From Acidobacteriaceae bacterium (GTDB lineage: Bacteria; Acidobacteriota; Terriglobia; Terriglobales; Acidobacteriaceae): a stretch of DNA of 64,000 nucleotides. Numbering within the stretch: the stretch's first letter is position 1; every line of letters starts with the position of its first letter. The notes beneath the pieces are model-generated. The model was not told where the DNA came from and ran no database searches. It was given only the letters and a program-made list of their open reading frames with translations. Position numbers and translations under genes: made by a program. The stretch covers positions 1 to 64,000 of the forward strand of contig DAIDKP010000027.1 of the NCBI GenBank assembly GCA_027449965.1. Direction: 5' to 3'. Positions 54,974-64,000 of the stretch are shown here, piece after piece.

Positions 54974-56348
54974 CCGTTTCACCTGCACTCATCTGCGCCT
55001 GCGCCAACTTCAGTGCCATTTTCAGTGCTGCCTCGCGCGTCGTCACGGCTCTTTCCAGTTGTGCATCCTCAACCGTTTGCAACACCTTGGAAAATCCTGG
55101 TCCTGCTCTAAATCCAGCCGCAATTAGATCGCGTCCCGTCACCAGCCGCTTCGGATGAATCGCTACCTCCGGCGTCGTCTCCCACCGCTGCTTCGCATAT
55201 TTCCAGTTGCCCAGGTTTCCGTGCGACGCCAGGCAATCCATCCGGTGCAGAGCCAGATGCTCGGCAAAGCTCTCCAGGCGAAAGAATCGCTTCAGCGTCG
55301 ATTCCTTCATCCGCATCACATCGCCAAAGCGCATGTGATGCGCTACCAGCGTCGCAATCTGCTCACTGTCATCCCGGGAAAAACGCAGCCGTCGAGTAAT
55401 CTCCTCGGACATGCGCACGCCCACTTCCACGTGTCCGTCAAACCGAATCCGTTCCGGTGCTCGTCGAAAGGTCGTCGGCTTCCCTACATCATGCAGCAGC
55501 GCTCCCCAGGCAAGTGTGCTGCTACATCCTGTCTCCAGTTGCTCCATCAGGCGCAGTGTATGTTCCCACACATCGCCCTCTGGATGAAACTCCGCTGGCT
55601 GTTCCACGCCGCGCATCCGCGCCACTTCCGGCAGCACCACCGCCAGCATCTCCGTCTCTTCCAGCATCTCCAGCGCGCGTCGCGACGATCCTTCGGTCAA
55701 CATCCGTGTCAGCTCGTCACGGACCCGCTCGCGGCTTACCTGACCCAGCGCCGAAGCCATCGCCCGCATCGGCGACCAAGTCTGTTTTTCAATCTCAAAT
55801 CGCAGTCGCGCTGCAAATCGCACTCCTCGCAGCAATCGCAGGTGATCCTCGGCAAATCGCTGCTCGGCGCAGCCAATTGCCCGCACAACTCCCGCGTCCA
55901 GATCGTCCAGTCCACCCACAAAATCCAGCACAGCCTCGCGCAAATTTCCTTGCGCACGAACCGGATCCAGAAACAGCCCATTGATGGTGAAGTCACGCCG
56001 CGCGGCATCCTCCGCCGCGCTTGTCGTGTACCGCACCGCGTCCGGCCTGCGCCCGTCCGAATAGCTTCCATCGCTGCGAAACGTCGCAACCTCGGTCACC
56101 ACTCGCTCGCCACCTGGCGCAGTCTCCACCAACACCACGCCAAAGTGTGCGCCCACACCATAACTCTGCGGAAACATCTCCATCACGCGCGTCGGCTCGG
56201 CCGCCGTCGCCACATCATAATCCTTGGGGCTGCCGCCAAGCGCCAGATCACGCACACAACCGCCCGCGAGCAATGCTTCGTAGCCTGCCTGTCTCAGCCG
56301 TCGCGCAATCTCCACTGCGGCTCGCGCCGCTGCTGTCTCTGGAAGCAT
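54966..56348 (-). CDS. cca: CCA tRNA nucleotidyltransferase / poly(A) polymerase family
   Basis: Class II nucleotidyltransferase that adds or repairs the tRNA 3' CCA end. The 460-residue product has AGGCVRDLALGGSPKDYDVAT (GG motif and two catalytic Asp), RRDFTINGLFLDP, EDHLRLLRGVRFAARL, and an HD-type domain (ALLHDVGKPTTF). Family membership alone cannot fully separate CCA enzyme from poly(A) polymerase. Divergent from tsaD across 71 bases: both serve tRNA maturation. Confidence 0.93.
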   Translation of the reverse strand: MLPETAAARAAVEIARRLRQAGYEALLAGGCVRDLALGGSPKDYDVATAAEPTRVMEMFPQSYGVGAHFGVVLVETAPGGERVVTEVATFRSDGSYSDGRRPDAVRYTTSAAEDAARRDFTINGLFLDPVRAQGNLREAVLDFVGGLDDLDAGVVRAIGCAEQRFAEDHLRLLRGVRFAARLRFEIEKQTWSPMRAMASALGQVSRERVRDELTRMLTEGSSRRALEMLEETEMLAVVLPEVARMRGVEQPAEFHPEGDVWEHTLRLMEQLETGCSSTLAWGALLHDVGKPTTFRRAPERIRFDGHVEVGVRMSEEITRRLRFSRDDSEQIATLVAHHMRFGDVMRMKESTLKRFFRLESFAEHLALHRMDCLASHGNLGNWKYAKQRWETTPEVAIHPKRLVTGRDLIAAGFRAGPGFSKVLQTVEDAQLERAVTTREAALKMALKLAQAQMSAGETDG

Positions 56349-56419
56349 ATCTTCAGCCTACGCGAGCCTGCTCGCTCCACTCAAAATCCCTTCGGTCTTC
56401 CAGGAGTCAGTAAACTGGA

Positions 56420-57646
56420 ATGATGGCGATCTCCACTCCCTCGCGCGGCCTCATCCTCGGTATCGAAAGCTCCTGCGACGAAACCGCAGCCGCCGTCGTT
56501 GCGCGTGGCGAGCAAACGCTCTCTTCGGTCGTTGCCAGCCAGATCGCTACCCACGCCGCATGGGGCGGAGTTGTTCCCGAGCTTGCCAGTCGCGAACATC
56601 TTCGCAACATCGCTCCGATCGTCCACGCCGCGATCCAACAAGCCAGACTCGCCTTCGACGACCTCGACGCCATCGCCGTCACCAGCGGTCCCGGACTCGC
56701 CGGTGCGCTGCTCGTCGGCATCAGTTACGCCAAAGCGCTTGCCTTTGCATTGGATAAGCCGTTCATCGCCGTCAATCATCTCGAAGGCCATATCCACGCC
56801 GTATTGCTGGAGCATCAGCAACACTCCGCCCAACTGCTCCCCATGCCCGCTCTTGCGCTGGTCGTCTCCGGCGGCCACACCCATCTCTTTCTGGCTGAGC
56901 CTCCACTTGATACTCACGCGGAGGCTCAGCCCGCATGGAAATACAAGCTCCTCGGACGCACTCTCGACGACGCCGCTGGCGAGGCCTTCGACAAGGTAGC
57001 CAAACTACTTGGTCTTGGCTATCCCGGCGGCCCGTGGATCGATCGCCTTGCCCCATTTGGCAACCCGCGTGCGGTTACCTTTCCGCTCACGCGCATCAAA
57101 TCCAAACCTCATCTGGTCGGCAAAACTCCACGTACCAAAGGCGCGCTCACTTCGCCGGTCGCCGCTCTTGATCCACGGTTCCTTTTCAGTTTTTCCGGCC
57201 TGAAGACCGCCGTACTGCGACACGTGGAAGATCTCGGCCTGCGCTCTGCCGCCATCGCTCGCGAAGAGGCCTTGCGCGCTCTCGACGCAGTAGGACAAAA
57301 GCTTTCGCTTGAGGATATCCGCATCCTTTGCGATCAGCCTACACTCGACCTCATCGCCAGCTTTCAGGCCGCTGTCGTCGACAATCTGCTCCATCGCGCT
57401 TTCGATGCCGCAGAGTCCGTTAACGCGCAATCTCTTCTGGTTACAGGCGGAGTCGCAGCAAACTCCGAGCTGCGTCGTCGCTTCACCGACGAGGCGGATC
57501 GTCGTGGCCTGCCCATCGCGTTTCCTTCTCTCGCGCTCGCCACCGATAACGCTGCCATGATCGCCGCCGCAGCGTGGCCGCGCCTGATCGCCGGTCAACT
57601 TGCGCCGCTCAATCTCGAAGCCGATCCGCGCCTGGTCCTTGCCTGA
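56420..57646 (+). CDS. tsaD: tRNA N6-adenosine threonylcarbamoyltransferase
   Basis: Transfers threonylcarbamoyl to A37 of ANN-decoding tRNAs. The 408-residue product has ILGIESSCDETAAAVV, the metal-binding HLEGHIHAVLLEH, LVVSGGHTHLF, LGRTLDDAAGEAFDKVAKLLGLGYPGGP and VTGGVAANSELRRR with the late DNAAMIA. Longer than the usual 335-350 residues, with inserts in the middle. Starts at tandem ATGATG (56420/56423; the codons differ by one residue). Confidence 0.96.
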   Translation: MMAISTPSRGLILGIESSCDETAAAVVARGEQTLSSVVASQIATHAAWGGVVPELASREHLRNIAPIVHAAIQQARLAFDDLDAIAVTSGPGLAGALLVGISYAKALAFALDKPFIAVNHLEGHIHAVLLEHQQHSAQLLPMPALALVVSGGHTHLFLAEPPLDTHAEAQPAWKYKLLGRTLDDAAGEAFDKVAKLLGLGYPGGPWIDRLAPFGNPRAVTFPLTRIKSKPHLVGKTPRTKGALTSPVAALDPRFLFSFSGLKTAVLRHVEDLGLRSAAIAREEALRALDAVGQKLSLEDIRILCDQPTLDLIASFQAAVVDNLLHRAFDAAESVNAQSLLVTGGVAANSELRRRFTDEADRRGLPIAFPSLALATDNAAMIAAAAWPRLIAGQLAPLNLEADPRLVLA

Positions 57647-57737
57647 TCTCTTCTCGTGCCTTGCTGTGCTTCACCGGACTCTTGCCTGAGCCGCAATCTC
57701 ACTCACGACGCCGTGCCAGCTTCGGCTTTGTCTTTCG

Positions 57738-59222
57738 CTACGGCATCATCTCCAGCGCCGCCATCGTTCCCACCCCGTTCCACAGATTCTGCAATCGCAG
57801 GTTCTCGTTTGCTGTGTGCTGATTATCGTCAAAGTTGGCAATCGGTACGGTAATCGTGCGCGTCGCTGCCGCTCGCTCCATCGCACCCAGCGGTACGCTG
57901 CCGCCCATCGTCGGCAGCAGCACAACCTGGCCTCGCGCCGCCTTCACTGCCGCAATCACCTCCTGCGCCATTGGTAGGTTCATCGGCGTCCGCACCGCGT
58001 TATAACTGTTCTCATTGCGCGCCACCCAAGCCACTCGCGCATGCTCAGTTCGCTCCGCCTGGGTCGGCTCGTGATCCGTCACAAAATACCCTTGCGACGT
58101 AATGTAATCCACCACTCTCTGCTGTTGGGTGCGCCAGTCCTCGCCCACCACCAGCCGCAGGTCCAGGTCGGCCACCGCCATTGCTGGAATCACATTCGTA
58201 GCTCGCGCTCCCACCTGCGCCGCTGCCATGCCGTTGATGTTCAGCGAGGGCAGATTCAGCAGATTCAGCAAGTGTTTTCCGCCACCATCCGTCCGTCCCA
58301 GCCAGAACTTCCGCCGCAGCATTGCCTCGTTATCCGGAGCCTCGGCAAGAGCCTGCTTTTCCAGCGCCGACAACGGCGCAATGCCGTCATAGAAATGTGG
58401 AATCAGGACATGCCCATCGGCGTCTTCCATCCCGGCCAGCAACTGCGCCAGCATCATCGCCGGATTCGGTGCCCAGTTGCCATAGTGCCCGCTGTGTAGC
58501 CCGTGCTGTGGGCCATAGACCGTGATCTCCAGCCCCGTATCGCCGCGCGCACCAAAGACCACCGTCTGCTCTCCGCTCTGGTCCACTGGCCCATCGCAGA
58601 TCAGCCAAAGATCGCCATGCACCTGCTCGCGATGCTCCATCAGAATCTGTTCCAGATGCGGTGATCCTGCTTCTTCCTCACCCTCCCAAACAAAGCGCAG
58701 ATTAGCCTTTGGTTCCATTCCTGTCGCGCGCAGTGCATCAAGCGCCGTCAACTGCGCAAAGATCGCCGCCTTATCATCTCCCGCTGAACGTGCATACACA
58801 CGCTCTTCGCCATCCACACGCTTGAGCGTTGGTTGAAACGGTGGCGTCGTCCATTCCGACGGCGTCACCGGCTGCCCATCATAATGCGCATAGAAGACGA
58901 TCGTGTGCGTCGCGCCCGGCCTGTGAATCTCGCCATAGACAACGGACGGTGCCCCCGGAATACTCAGAAGCTGGGCGCTTGCCCCGCGAGCCTTCAGCGC
59001 TGCCAGCAGATACTGCGCATTCGCCCGCAATCCTGCCGGATCGGCAGCCACATTCGGTATCGAAAGCAATCGTTCAAATCCGCTTGTTAACTCTGACCGA
59101 TGCGCAGCCACATACTCAGCCGCAGCATTCGCCAGTGGATTTGTCGATCGCGTCTGTGCGCCAGCACTGCGCACCCGGATAAGGAAACTCAAAGAGAGAA
59201 TTAATAAAACTCGCAAACGCAT
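57738..59222 (-). CDS. Exported M20-family dipeptidase
   Basis: The 494-residue product has a signal peptide (LLILSLSFLIRVRSAGAQ) and M20 motifs IVFYAHYDGQPV, YARSAGDDKAAIF, FVWEGEEEAGSPHLEQ, then GLHSGHYGNWAPNP in the dimerisation region and NFDDNQHTANENLRL at the end, as in the carnosinase/peptidase V-like group. Second M20 enzyme of the window, differing clearly from that at 48285. Upstream gene of the same strand is the CarboxypepD_reg-type gene (29-base gap). Confidence 0.92.
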   Translation of the reverse strand: MRLRVLLILSLSFLIRVRSAGAQTRSTNPLANAAAEYVAAHRSELTSGFERLLSIPNVAADPAGLRANAQYLLAALKARGASAQLLSIPGAPSVVYGEIHRPGATHTIVFYAHYDGQPVTPSEWTTPPFQPTLKRVDGEERVYARSAGDDKAAIFAQLTALDALRATGMEPKANLRFVWEGEEEAGSPHLEQILMEHREQVHGDLWLICDGPVDQSGEQTVVFGARGDTGLEITVYGPQHGLHSGHYGNWAPNPAMMLAQLLAGMEDADGHVLIPHFYDGIAPLSALEKQALAEAPDNEAMLRRKFWLGRTDGGGKHLLNLLNLPSLNINGMAAAQVGARATNVIPAMAVADLDLRLVVGEDWRTQQQRVVDYITSQGYFVTDHEPTQAERTEHARVAWVARNENSYNAVRTPMNLPMAQEVIAAVKAARGQVVLLPTMGGSVPLGAMERAAATRTITVPIANFDDNQHTANENLRLQNLWNGVGTMAALEMMP

Positions 59223-59251
59223 GAGCGCTACTATAGCAGCCTGCTCAAAAG

Positions 59252-60409
59252 CTATGGCGTATCCGTCTGCGCGTGCGCATGAGGCGTCAGCCTGCGCACC
59301 AGAAACTCCTGAAAGATATTGCTTGCCCCGCTCGCGCCAATCCCTATGCCCAGATTCTCAAACGTCAACGAAGCTCCATGACGATTCACTGCCGGGTAAT
59401 ACGCATTCGAGATGCCCGCAGCCGCCAGGCTGCCCAGCAGGCCAGAGTAATTGAACTGCCAGTGCCCATTGTCGCCGCGGCAGATCACCGCGTTTGCCAG
59501 CGCATACAGGATTCGGTGTCGAGTTGTCCCCGTTCCCAGCACCAGATAGCGCGGATCCTGATGAAACATTGCCGGAAACACTGCCCCGCCCAGGAACGTG
59601 CCCATCACGTTGTCGCCAAAGTCTGCGCCATAGCGATCTCCATAACCCACCGCGCCCTGCCCATATCCGCTGAACGCATTCGTCGCCTGCTGAATGCCCG
59701 CCACTGCGCCTGTGCCGATAAAGTTAAACGGATCGATGATCGACTTCCACGCCAGGTCATACTTCTCCCGCTTTGTCAGCGGCGGTGCATTCCTGTCATA
59801 GACCACATAGAAATTTGGAATCACGCCAAAGACGCGCTGGTGCTCCTCGGCATGGACTTCCTGCGTCGCAATCTCCCGCTCATCGCCGTTCACCATTACC
59901 TGCGTCGTTACGTCTTCCATGCCCAGCACAATGCCGGGCAGAGCCAGCGGCTCGCCCGCAGCCAACGTCACTGACTGGTGCGCGGTGCGGAAGCCGGGTG
60001 CCGTCACCGTCAGCGTATAGCGGCCGGCAGGCACTGCGGCAAAGAGAAAGCTGCCCATTGAATCCGTTGTCGCCATGCGCTTCAGCGGCTCCAGCATCAC
60101 CGTTGCGCCCTCATAGACGGCGTCGTCGCTTCCCATCACCACGCCGGTAATCGACCCGGTCTCGGTTGCCGGCACCGTCACTGCCAAACCAGCCACTCCC
60201 GGAGCCTGCATGGTCATTGCCGGAGTATCTGCGCTCGCTGCCGACGCAGCCGCCGTTACGGCTGCGCTCGCCACGCCGCTCATCGTCGCCAGCAGCGCCA
60301 GCGCCACCCACCATCCCTGCCGCTTGCCCACGGCACATCGTTCCGCAGTCATGCGGCTCCGTCTTCTGCACGCCATCCGGCGGCTCCTGCGTTTCTGTTC
60401 CTGCTTCAT
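59252..60409 (-). CDS. Envelope protein with CarboxypepD_reg-like domain
   Basis: The 385-residue product has a hydrophobic export signal after a basic N-terminus (GWWVALALLATMSGVASAA), then a CarboxypepD_reg-like beta sandwich (TGSITGVVMGSDDAVYEGATVMLEPL, GSFLFAAVPAGRYTLTVTAPGF), a linker, and a glycine/aromatic-rich C-terminal half (IDPFNFIGTGAVAGIQQ, GYGQGAVGYGDRYGADFGDN) that looks like an outer-membrane-associated domain. Exact role unknown; proteins of this kind are frequent in Acidobacteria. Confidence 0.8.
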   Translation of the reverse strand: MKQEQKRRSRRMACRRRSRMTAERCAVGKRQGWWVALALLATMSGVASAAVTAAASAASADTPAMTMQAPGVAGLAVTVPATETGSITGVVMGSDDAVYEGATVMLEPLKRMATTDSMGSFLFAAVPAGRYTLTVTAPGFRTAHQSVTLAAGEPLALPGIVLGMEDVTTQVMVNGDEREIATQEVHAEEHQRVFGVIPNFYVVYDRNAPPLTKREKYDLAWKSIIDPFNFIGTGAVAGIQQATNAFSGYGQGAVGYGDRYGADFGDNVMGTFLGGAVFPAMFHQDPRYLVLGTGTTRHRILYALANAVICRGDNGHWQFNYSGLLGSLAAAGISNAYYPAVNRHGASLTFENLGIGIGASGASNIFQEFLVRRLTPHAHAQTDTP

Positions 60410-60555
60410 GGTAGACGTTGAAACCGGCGTTTAGGATGGCTGGCTGCGACCCAGTTCGGCTCGGCAATCCAAAATGGCTCCGGTTCGCGCTGCTACAATC
60501 AGATCTGACGTTCAGTGCCACGCACCCTCTTCACGGTTGCGCGCCCCGGATATGC

Positions 60556-62034
60556 ATGACCTTACGGCTCTTCAATACCCTCAGCGGACAACTGGACGAT
60601 GTGCTTCCTGCAGACGGAGCCGTGCTGCGCATGTATGCCTGCGGCCCAACCGTCTATGACTACGGCCACATCGGCAACTTTCGCACTTTCCTCCAGGTTG
60701 ACCTGCTGCGCCGCGCCCTTCAGCTTTTTGGCGTACCTGTTCGCCACGTCATGAACATCACCGACGTCGACGACAAGATCATCCGCAACGCCGCCGCTGC
60801 CGGTCTCTCGATCGCCGAATACACACCAAAATTCGAGCAGGCATTCCTCGACGATCTAGACAGCCTTGCCGTTCAGCGTCCTGAAGTTCTCACCCGGGCT
60901 ACCCAGCATATTCCCCAGATGGTCCATCTCGTCGAGCGTCTGGCCGCCAAAGAAGCCGCTTATCGCACCGATGACGGCAACTGGTACTTCCGGCTCCGCG
61001 CATTCCCCGACTACGGCAAGCTCAGCAAAAAAGATCTTGAAGGCATGACCGACGGCGCGCGTGTCGATGTCGATGAGTACGAGCGAGACTCGGCTCGCGA
61101 TTTTGCCTTGTGGAAGTCCACCAGATCCGGCGAAACGGGATGGGAAACTGCCATCGGACGCGGACGTCCTGGCTGGCATCTCGAGTGTTCCGCCATGGCC
61201 ATGGAGTATCTGGGCGAAAGCTTCGACCTCCACGCAGGCGGTGAAGACCTCATGTTTCCGCACCACGAAAACGAGATCGCTCAAAGCGAGTCCGCCACAG
61301 GAAAAACCTTTGCCCGCCATTGGTTTCACGTTCGCTTTCTGCTCGTAAACGGACGCAAAATGTCCAAGTCTGAAGGGAATTTCTTCACCCTCCGCGACCT
61401 GCTGCTTCGCGGCTACAAGGCCTCATCCATTCGTCTTGCGCTGCTCTCCGTGCCCTATCGCCATCAGCTCAACTTCACCTTCGACGGACTCATTGAGGCC
61501 ACCAGCGCCATCGATCGCCTGCGCACCTTTGCCGCGCGACTTCGTGCTGCTTTGCTCGAGCCTGGTTCCACCGCCAAGGGTCTCGACACTGCCACCCGCG
61601 CCCGTCAGGAGTTTCTCGCTGCCCTCGCCAACGATCTAAACACCGCCGAAGCACGCGCGCCCATCTTCGAGCTTGTTCGCCAGGGCAACATCGCCCTTGA
61701 TGCAGGACTGCTCCGCTCCGATGATCGAGACGCTATGCTGCGCACCCTGGACGCCTTCGATTCCGTCTTTGCCGTCATCGCAGATCACGACGCCGCACCC
61801 ACTCGCGCAGCGGTGGAATGGGCGCGCACCAATGGCAGGCTCGACGAAGTTGCTCCAGAGTTGCTCGCCGCCTCCACTCTCACCGATGCCGAGATCGATG
61901 CGCGCGTCGAAGAGCGGAATCTCGCTCGCCGTCAGCGCAACTTTCGTCGTGCCGATCAAATTCGCGACGAACTCGCCAACCTTGGCATCCTGCTCGAAGA
62001 CAGCCGCGACGGTATCCGCTGGAAGCGAAAATAA
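60556..62034 (+). CDS. cysS: Cysteinyl-tRNA synthetase
   Basis: Charges tRNA-Cys. The 492-residue class I synthetase has the zinc cysteine in RMYACGPTVYDYGHIGN (with the HIGH variant), NITDVDDKI, GWHLECSAMAM, GGEDLMFPHHENEIAQSE and the KMSKS loop in NGRKMSKSEGNFF. The ATG at 60556 matches the family; the open frame goes back to 60418. RBS is weak. It follows a divergent promoter region shared with the gene at 59252. Confidence 0.96.
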   Translation: MTLRLFNTLSGQLDDVLPADGAVLRMYACGPTVYDYGHIGNFRTFLQVDLLRRALQLFGVPVRHVMNITDVDDKIIRNAAAAGLSIAEYTPKFEQAFLDDLDSLAVQRPEVLTRATQHIPQMVHLVERLAAKEAAYRTDDGNWYFRLRAFPDYGKLSKKDLEGMTDGARVDVDEYERDSARDFALWKSTRSGETGWETAIGRGRPGWHLECSAMAMEYLGESFDLHAGGEDLMFPHHENEIAQSESATGKTFARHWFHVRFLLVNGRKMSKSEGNFFTLRDLLLRGYKASSIRLALLSVPYRHQLNFTFDGLIEATSAIDRLRTFAARLRAALLEPGSTAKGLDTATRARQEFLAALANDLNTAEARAPIFELVRQGNIALDAGLLRSDDRDAMLRTLDAFDSVFAVIADHDAAPTRAAVEWARTNGRLDEVAPELLAASTLTDAEIDARVEERNLARRQRNFRRADQIRDELANLGILLEDSRDGIRWKRK

Positions 62035-62087
62035 TCCTCACCCAGATTTTTCTCGCATTCTCGCATTCTGCGTGATACGAATCAGAA

Positions 62088-63752
62088 ATGTTCCTCCTGC
62101 CTCGATCGCTTCGCGCTGCCGTTGCGCTGCTGATGCCTGTTTGCTGGCTCATCGCGGCCTCAGCTCATATCTCTGCTCAGGCCCCGAATCGGATTCCGAC
62201 CAGCTTTCATGCCGTCGGGGCAACCATCGCCCAGACGCAGGTCGCCATTCTCTCCGGTCGCACCACCTGTCGCGCTGTTGTCCAGGCTTATCTCGACCGT
62301 ATTCGCGCCTACGATCAGACCGTGCCGACTCTCCCCGGTCAGACCCTCGCCCCAGACCAGCGCTTTCCCCTCAACTCCATCATCATCGTCAACCCCAACG
62401 CGCTCGCTCAGGCCGATGCCTGTGACCGTCAGGTGCGCCGCACACACACACTGCCACCGCTCGGCGGCATCGCCGTCCTAGTCAAGGACAACTACGACAC
62501 CGCCGGCATGCAGACCACCGGAGGATCGCTCGCGCTGAAAGGCTTCATCCCCGCTACGGACGCAACGATGGTCGCTCGCCTGCGCGCCGCCGGAGCTATT
62601 CTCCTTGCCAAGACCAACATGGCCGAGTGGGCTTTCAGTGCCTACCTCACGGCCAGTTCCATCGCTGGCATCACCCGCAATCCCTACGATCTCAGCCGCG
62701 TTCCTGCCGGGTCCAGCGGTGGTACCGCCGCTGCTGTTGCCGCCAGCCTTGGCGAGTCCGGACTCGGCACCGACACCGGCAACTCCATCCGCGGACCCTC
62801 CAGCCACAACGATCTCGTCGGTATCCGTCCCACCATCGGACTGACAAGCCGCTCAGGAATCATTCCACTCTTCGCGCACAACGATGTCGGCGGTCCCATC
62901 GCTCGGTCTGTCGCCGACGCCGCGCGACTGCTCACTGTCCTTGCCGGGCCTGACCCGACCGATCCCGATCTCGCCGCCGCTTCCGCCGCTTATCCTCATT
63001 CATGGGGCGTCGACTATACGCGCTCGCTGCGTCGCCATGCCCTGCGCGGCGCTCGCATCGGCGTCTTCCGCCAATACTTCGCCACGCCGCGAACCGATCC
63101 TGAAGTTCGCTCCGTAATGGAGCGCGCCATCGCTACCCTGCGCGCCGAAGGAGCAACGATCGTCGATCCATTCACGTTACCCGACTATGCCAGGCTCGTG
63201 CCCAATCTCTGGTGCGGGGATTTCGAAGGTGACCTCAATCACTATCTCGACCTGCACCCCAACGCACCCTACCACTCTCTGCGCCAGATCGTCTCTTCCG
63301 GCCTCTATCTGCCTTACATCGACGACGAGATCAAGGCATCCATCGCGCCACCGGCTAAAGATGACCGCCGCACACCCTGTCCCGATGTCTACCACGACCC
63401 GGCGAAGATTCTTTTCCGTAACGCTCTGCTCGCCGCCATGCAAGCCAATCGCCTCGACGCCATCGTCTACCCCACCTGGAGCGATCCGCCCCGCAAAGTT
63501 GGCGACATGACCTCGCCAGCCGGCGACAACAGCCAGGTACTCAGCCCTCAGACTGGTTTTCCTGCCATCACCGTGCCCATGGGATTCACGCACGGCAACC
63601 TGCCCGCAGGCATGACCATCCTCGGTCCAGCCTTCAGCGAATCCATACTCATCGGCTACGCCTACGACTTCGAGCAATCCACTCACGCCCGGCTCGACCC
63701 CGCGCTGTATCCTGAGCTTCCTGCCCATTCCCCCCAAAACCGCCATCCCTGA
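62088..63752 (+). CDS. Exported amidase-signature hydrolase
   Basis: The 554-residue product begins with a signal peptide ([27 protein letters not shown]). The amidase-signature catalytic triad is visible: Lys in [13 protein letters not shown], the cis-Ser in [15 protein letters not shown] and the nucleophile Ser in [13 protein letters not shown]. An Asn replaces the common Gly in GTDTGGS. Probably acts on amides outside the cytoplasm. The next gene starts nine bases after its stop. Confidence 0.92.
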   Translation: MFLLPRSLRAAVALLMPVCWLIAASAHISAQAPNRIPTSFHAVGATIAQTQVAILSGRTTCRAVVQAYLDRIRAYDQTVPTLPGQTLAPDQRFPLNSIIIVNPNALAQADACDRQVRRTHTLPPLGGIAVLVKDNYDTAGMQTTGGSLALKGFIPATDATMVARLRAAGAILLAKTNMAEWAFSAYLTASSIAGITRNPYDLSRVPAGSSGGTAAAVAASLGESGLGTDTGNSIRGPSSHNDLVGIRPTIGLTSRSGIIPLFAHNDVGGPIARSVADAARLLTVLAGPDPTDPDLAAASAAYPHSWGVDYTRSLRRHALRGARIGVFRQYFATPRTDPEVRSVMERAIATLRAEGATIVDPFTLPDYARLVPNLWCGDFEGDLNHYLDLHPNAPYHSLRQIVSSGLYLPYIDDEIKASIAPPAKDDRRTPCPDVYHDPAKILFRNALLAAMQANRLDAIVYPTWSDPPRKVGDMTSPAGDNSQVLSPQTGFPAITVPMGFTHGNLPAGMTILGPAFSESILIGYAYDFEQSTHARLDPALYPELPAHSPQNRHP

Positions 63753-63760
63753 GGAAACCA

Positions 63761-64000
63761 ATGCGCTCCATCTCCGTTCTGATCGCCTGTTTTGGCTCTC
63801 TGCTTGCTGTCGCTGCGCCCGCACCCACCCCAGCGCCTGAGCCGGTTCAGCACGTTTTCATCCTTCACAACTTCCGCACCGAAAGCGGCATCGTTCTACC
63901 TGAGGCAAAAATTGTCTACGGTACCTACGGCCATCTCAACGCCGCCGGTGACAACGCCTACCTGCTCCCGTCGCACTACATGGCCAACATGCACGGCTAC
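63761..64000 (+). CDS. MetX-like alpha/beta hydrolase, exported (partial)
   Basis: Only the first 80 codons lie in the window. The product begins with a signal peptide (SISVLIACFGSLLAVAAP) and then has FILHNFRTESGIVLPEAKIVYGTYGHLN, resembling the start of homoserine O-acetyltransferase-like alpha/beta hydrolases; a signal peptide argues against a methionine role. RBS GAGGAAACC. Active-site residues lie beyond the window. Confidence 0.75.
   Translation, partial: MRSISVLIACFGSLLAVAAPAPTPAPEPVQHVFILHNFRTESGIVLPEAKIVYGTYGHLNAAGDNAYLLPSHYMANMHGY

Overview
The window reads as a stretch of an acidobacterial chromosome (Acidobacteriota, probably Terriglobia/Acidobacteriales). This is an inference from protein style and gene mix: widely spaced ribosomal genes, a CarboxypepD_reg-type envelope protein, a Tat-exported GH127 enzyme, many exported peptidases, and GC-rich DNA. 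No species is claimed. I saw no rRNA, tRNA, CRISPR array, insertion sequence or prophage.

Bases 1-18,100 hold the S10-spc-alpha ribosomal supercluster on the plus strand: end of tuf, rpsJ, rplC, rplD, rplW, rplB, rpsS, rplV, rpsC, rplP, rpmC, rpsQ, rplN, rplX, rplE, rpsN, rpsH, rplF, rplR, rpsE, rpmD, rplO, secY, adk, map, infA, rpmJ, rpsM, rpsK, rpsD, rpoA, rplQ, closed by a strong 16-bp-stem terminator. Most gaps are 50-180 bases long and many carry a short GC hairpin just before the next gene. Bases 18,100-22,860 hold two small unknown genes, a patatin-like lipase, trpF-trpC and the divergent rpsT.

Bases 22,880-30,300 are all on the minus strand and may form one envelope/osmotic-stress block: an ECF sigma factor, a zinc-finger membrane anti-sigma factor with HEAT-like repeats, a secreted two-PDZ protein, a radical SAM/SPASM protein, a membrane-anchored trehalose-6-phosphate synthase with a sensor-like and HAMP-like N-terminus, and trehalose-6-phosphate phosphatase. 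An RNase H-type protein, a GH127 enzyme and a GatB/YqeY-domain protein follow. A solitary unknown 282-residue protein sits in DNA of different composition at 33,700-34,560.

Bases 34,770-38,040 encode serine synthesis: a class V aminotransferase with a cysteine-rich tail, then an open frame that joins an XRE helix-turn-helix domain directly to phosphoglycerate dehydrogenase (SerA). Bases 38,070-45,890 (minus) encode phosphohexomutase, GalU, a DUF885 peptidase-like protein and Mfd. Then come tdh-kbl (threonine breakdown), an M20 peptidase, the glycerol divergon glpD / glpK-glpF, an HI0933-type flavoprotein overlapping the CCA-adding enzyme, tsaD, a second M20 peptidase, a CarboxypepD_reg-type protein, cysS, an exported amidase and the start of a MetX-like hydrolase that runs off the window.

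The most unusual items are the HTH-SerA reading frame, the sensor-like membrane OtsA beside an ECF sigma/anti-sigma pair, the solitary unknown gene at 33,715, and abrupt codon-use boundaries inside kbl and mfd.
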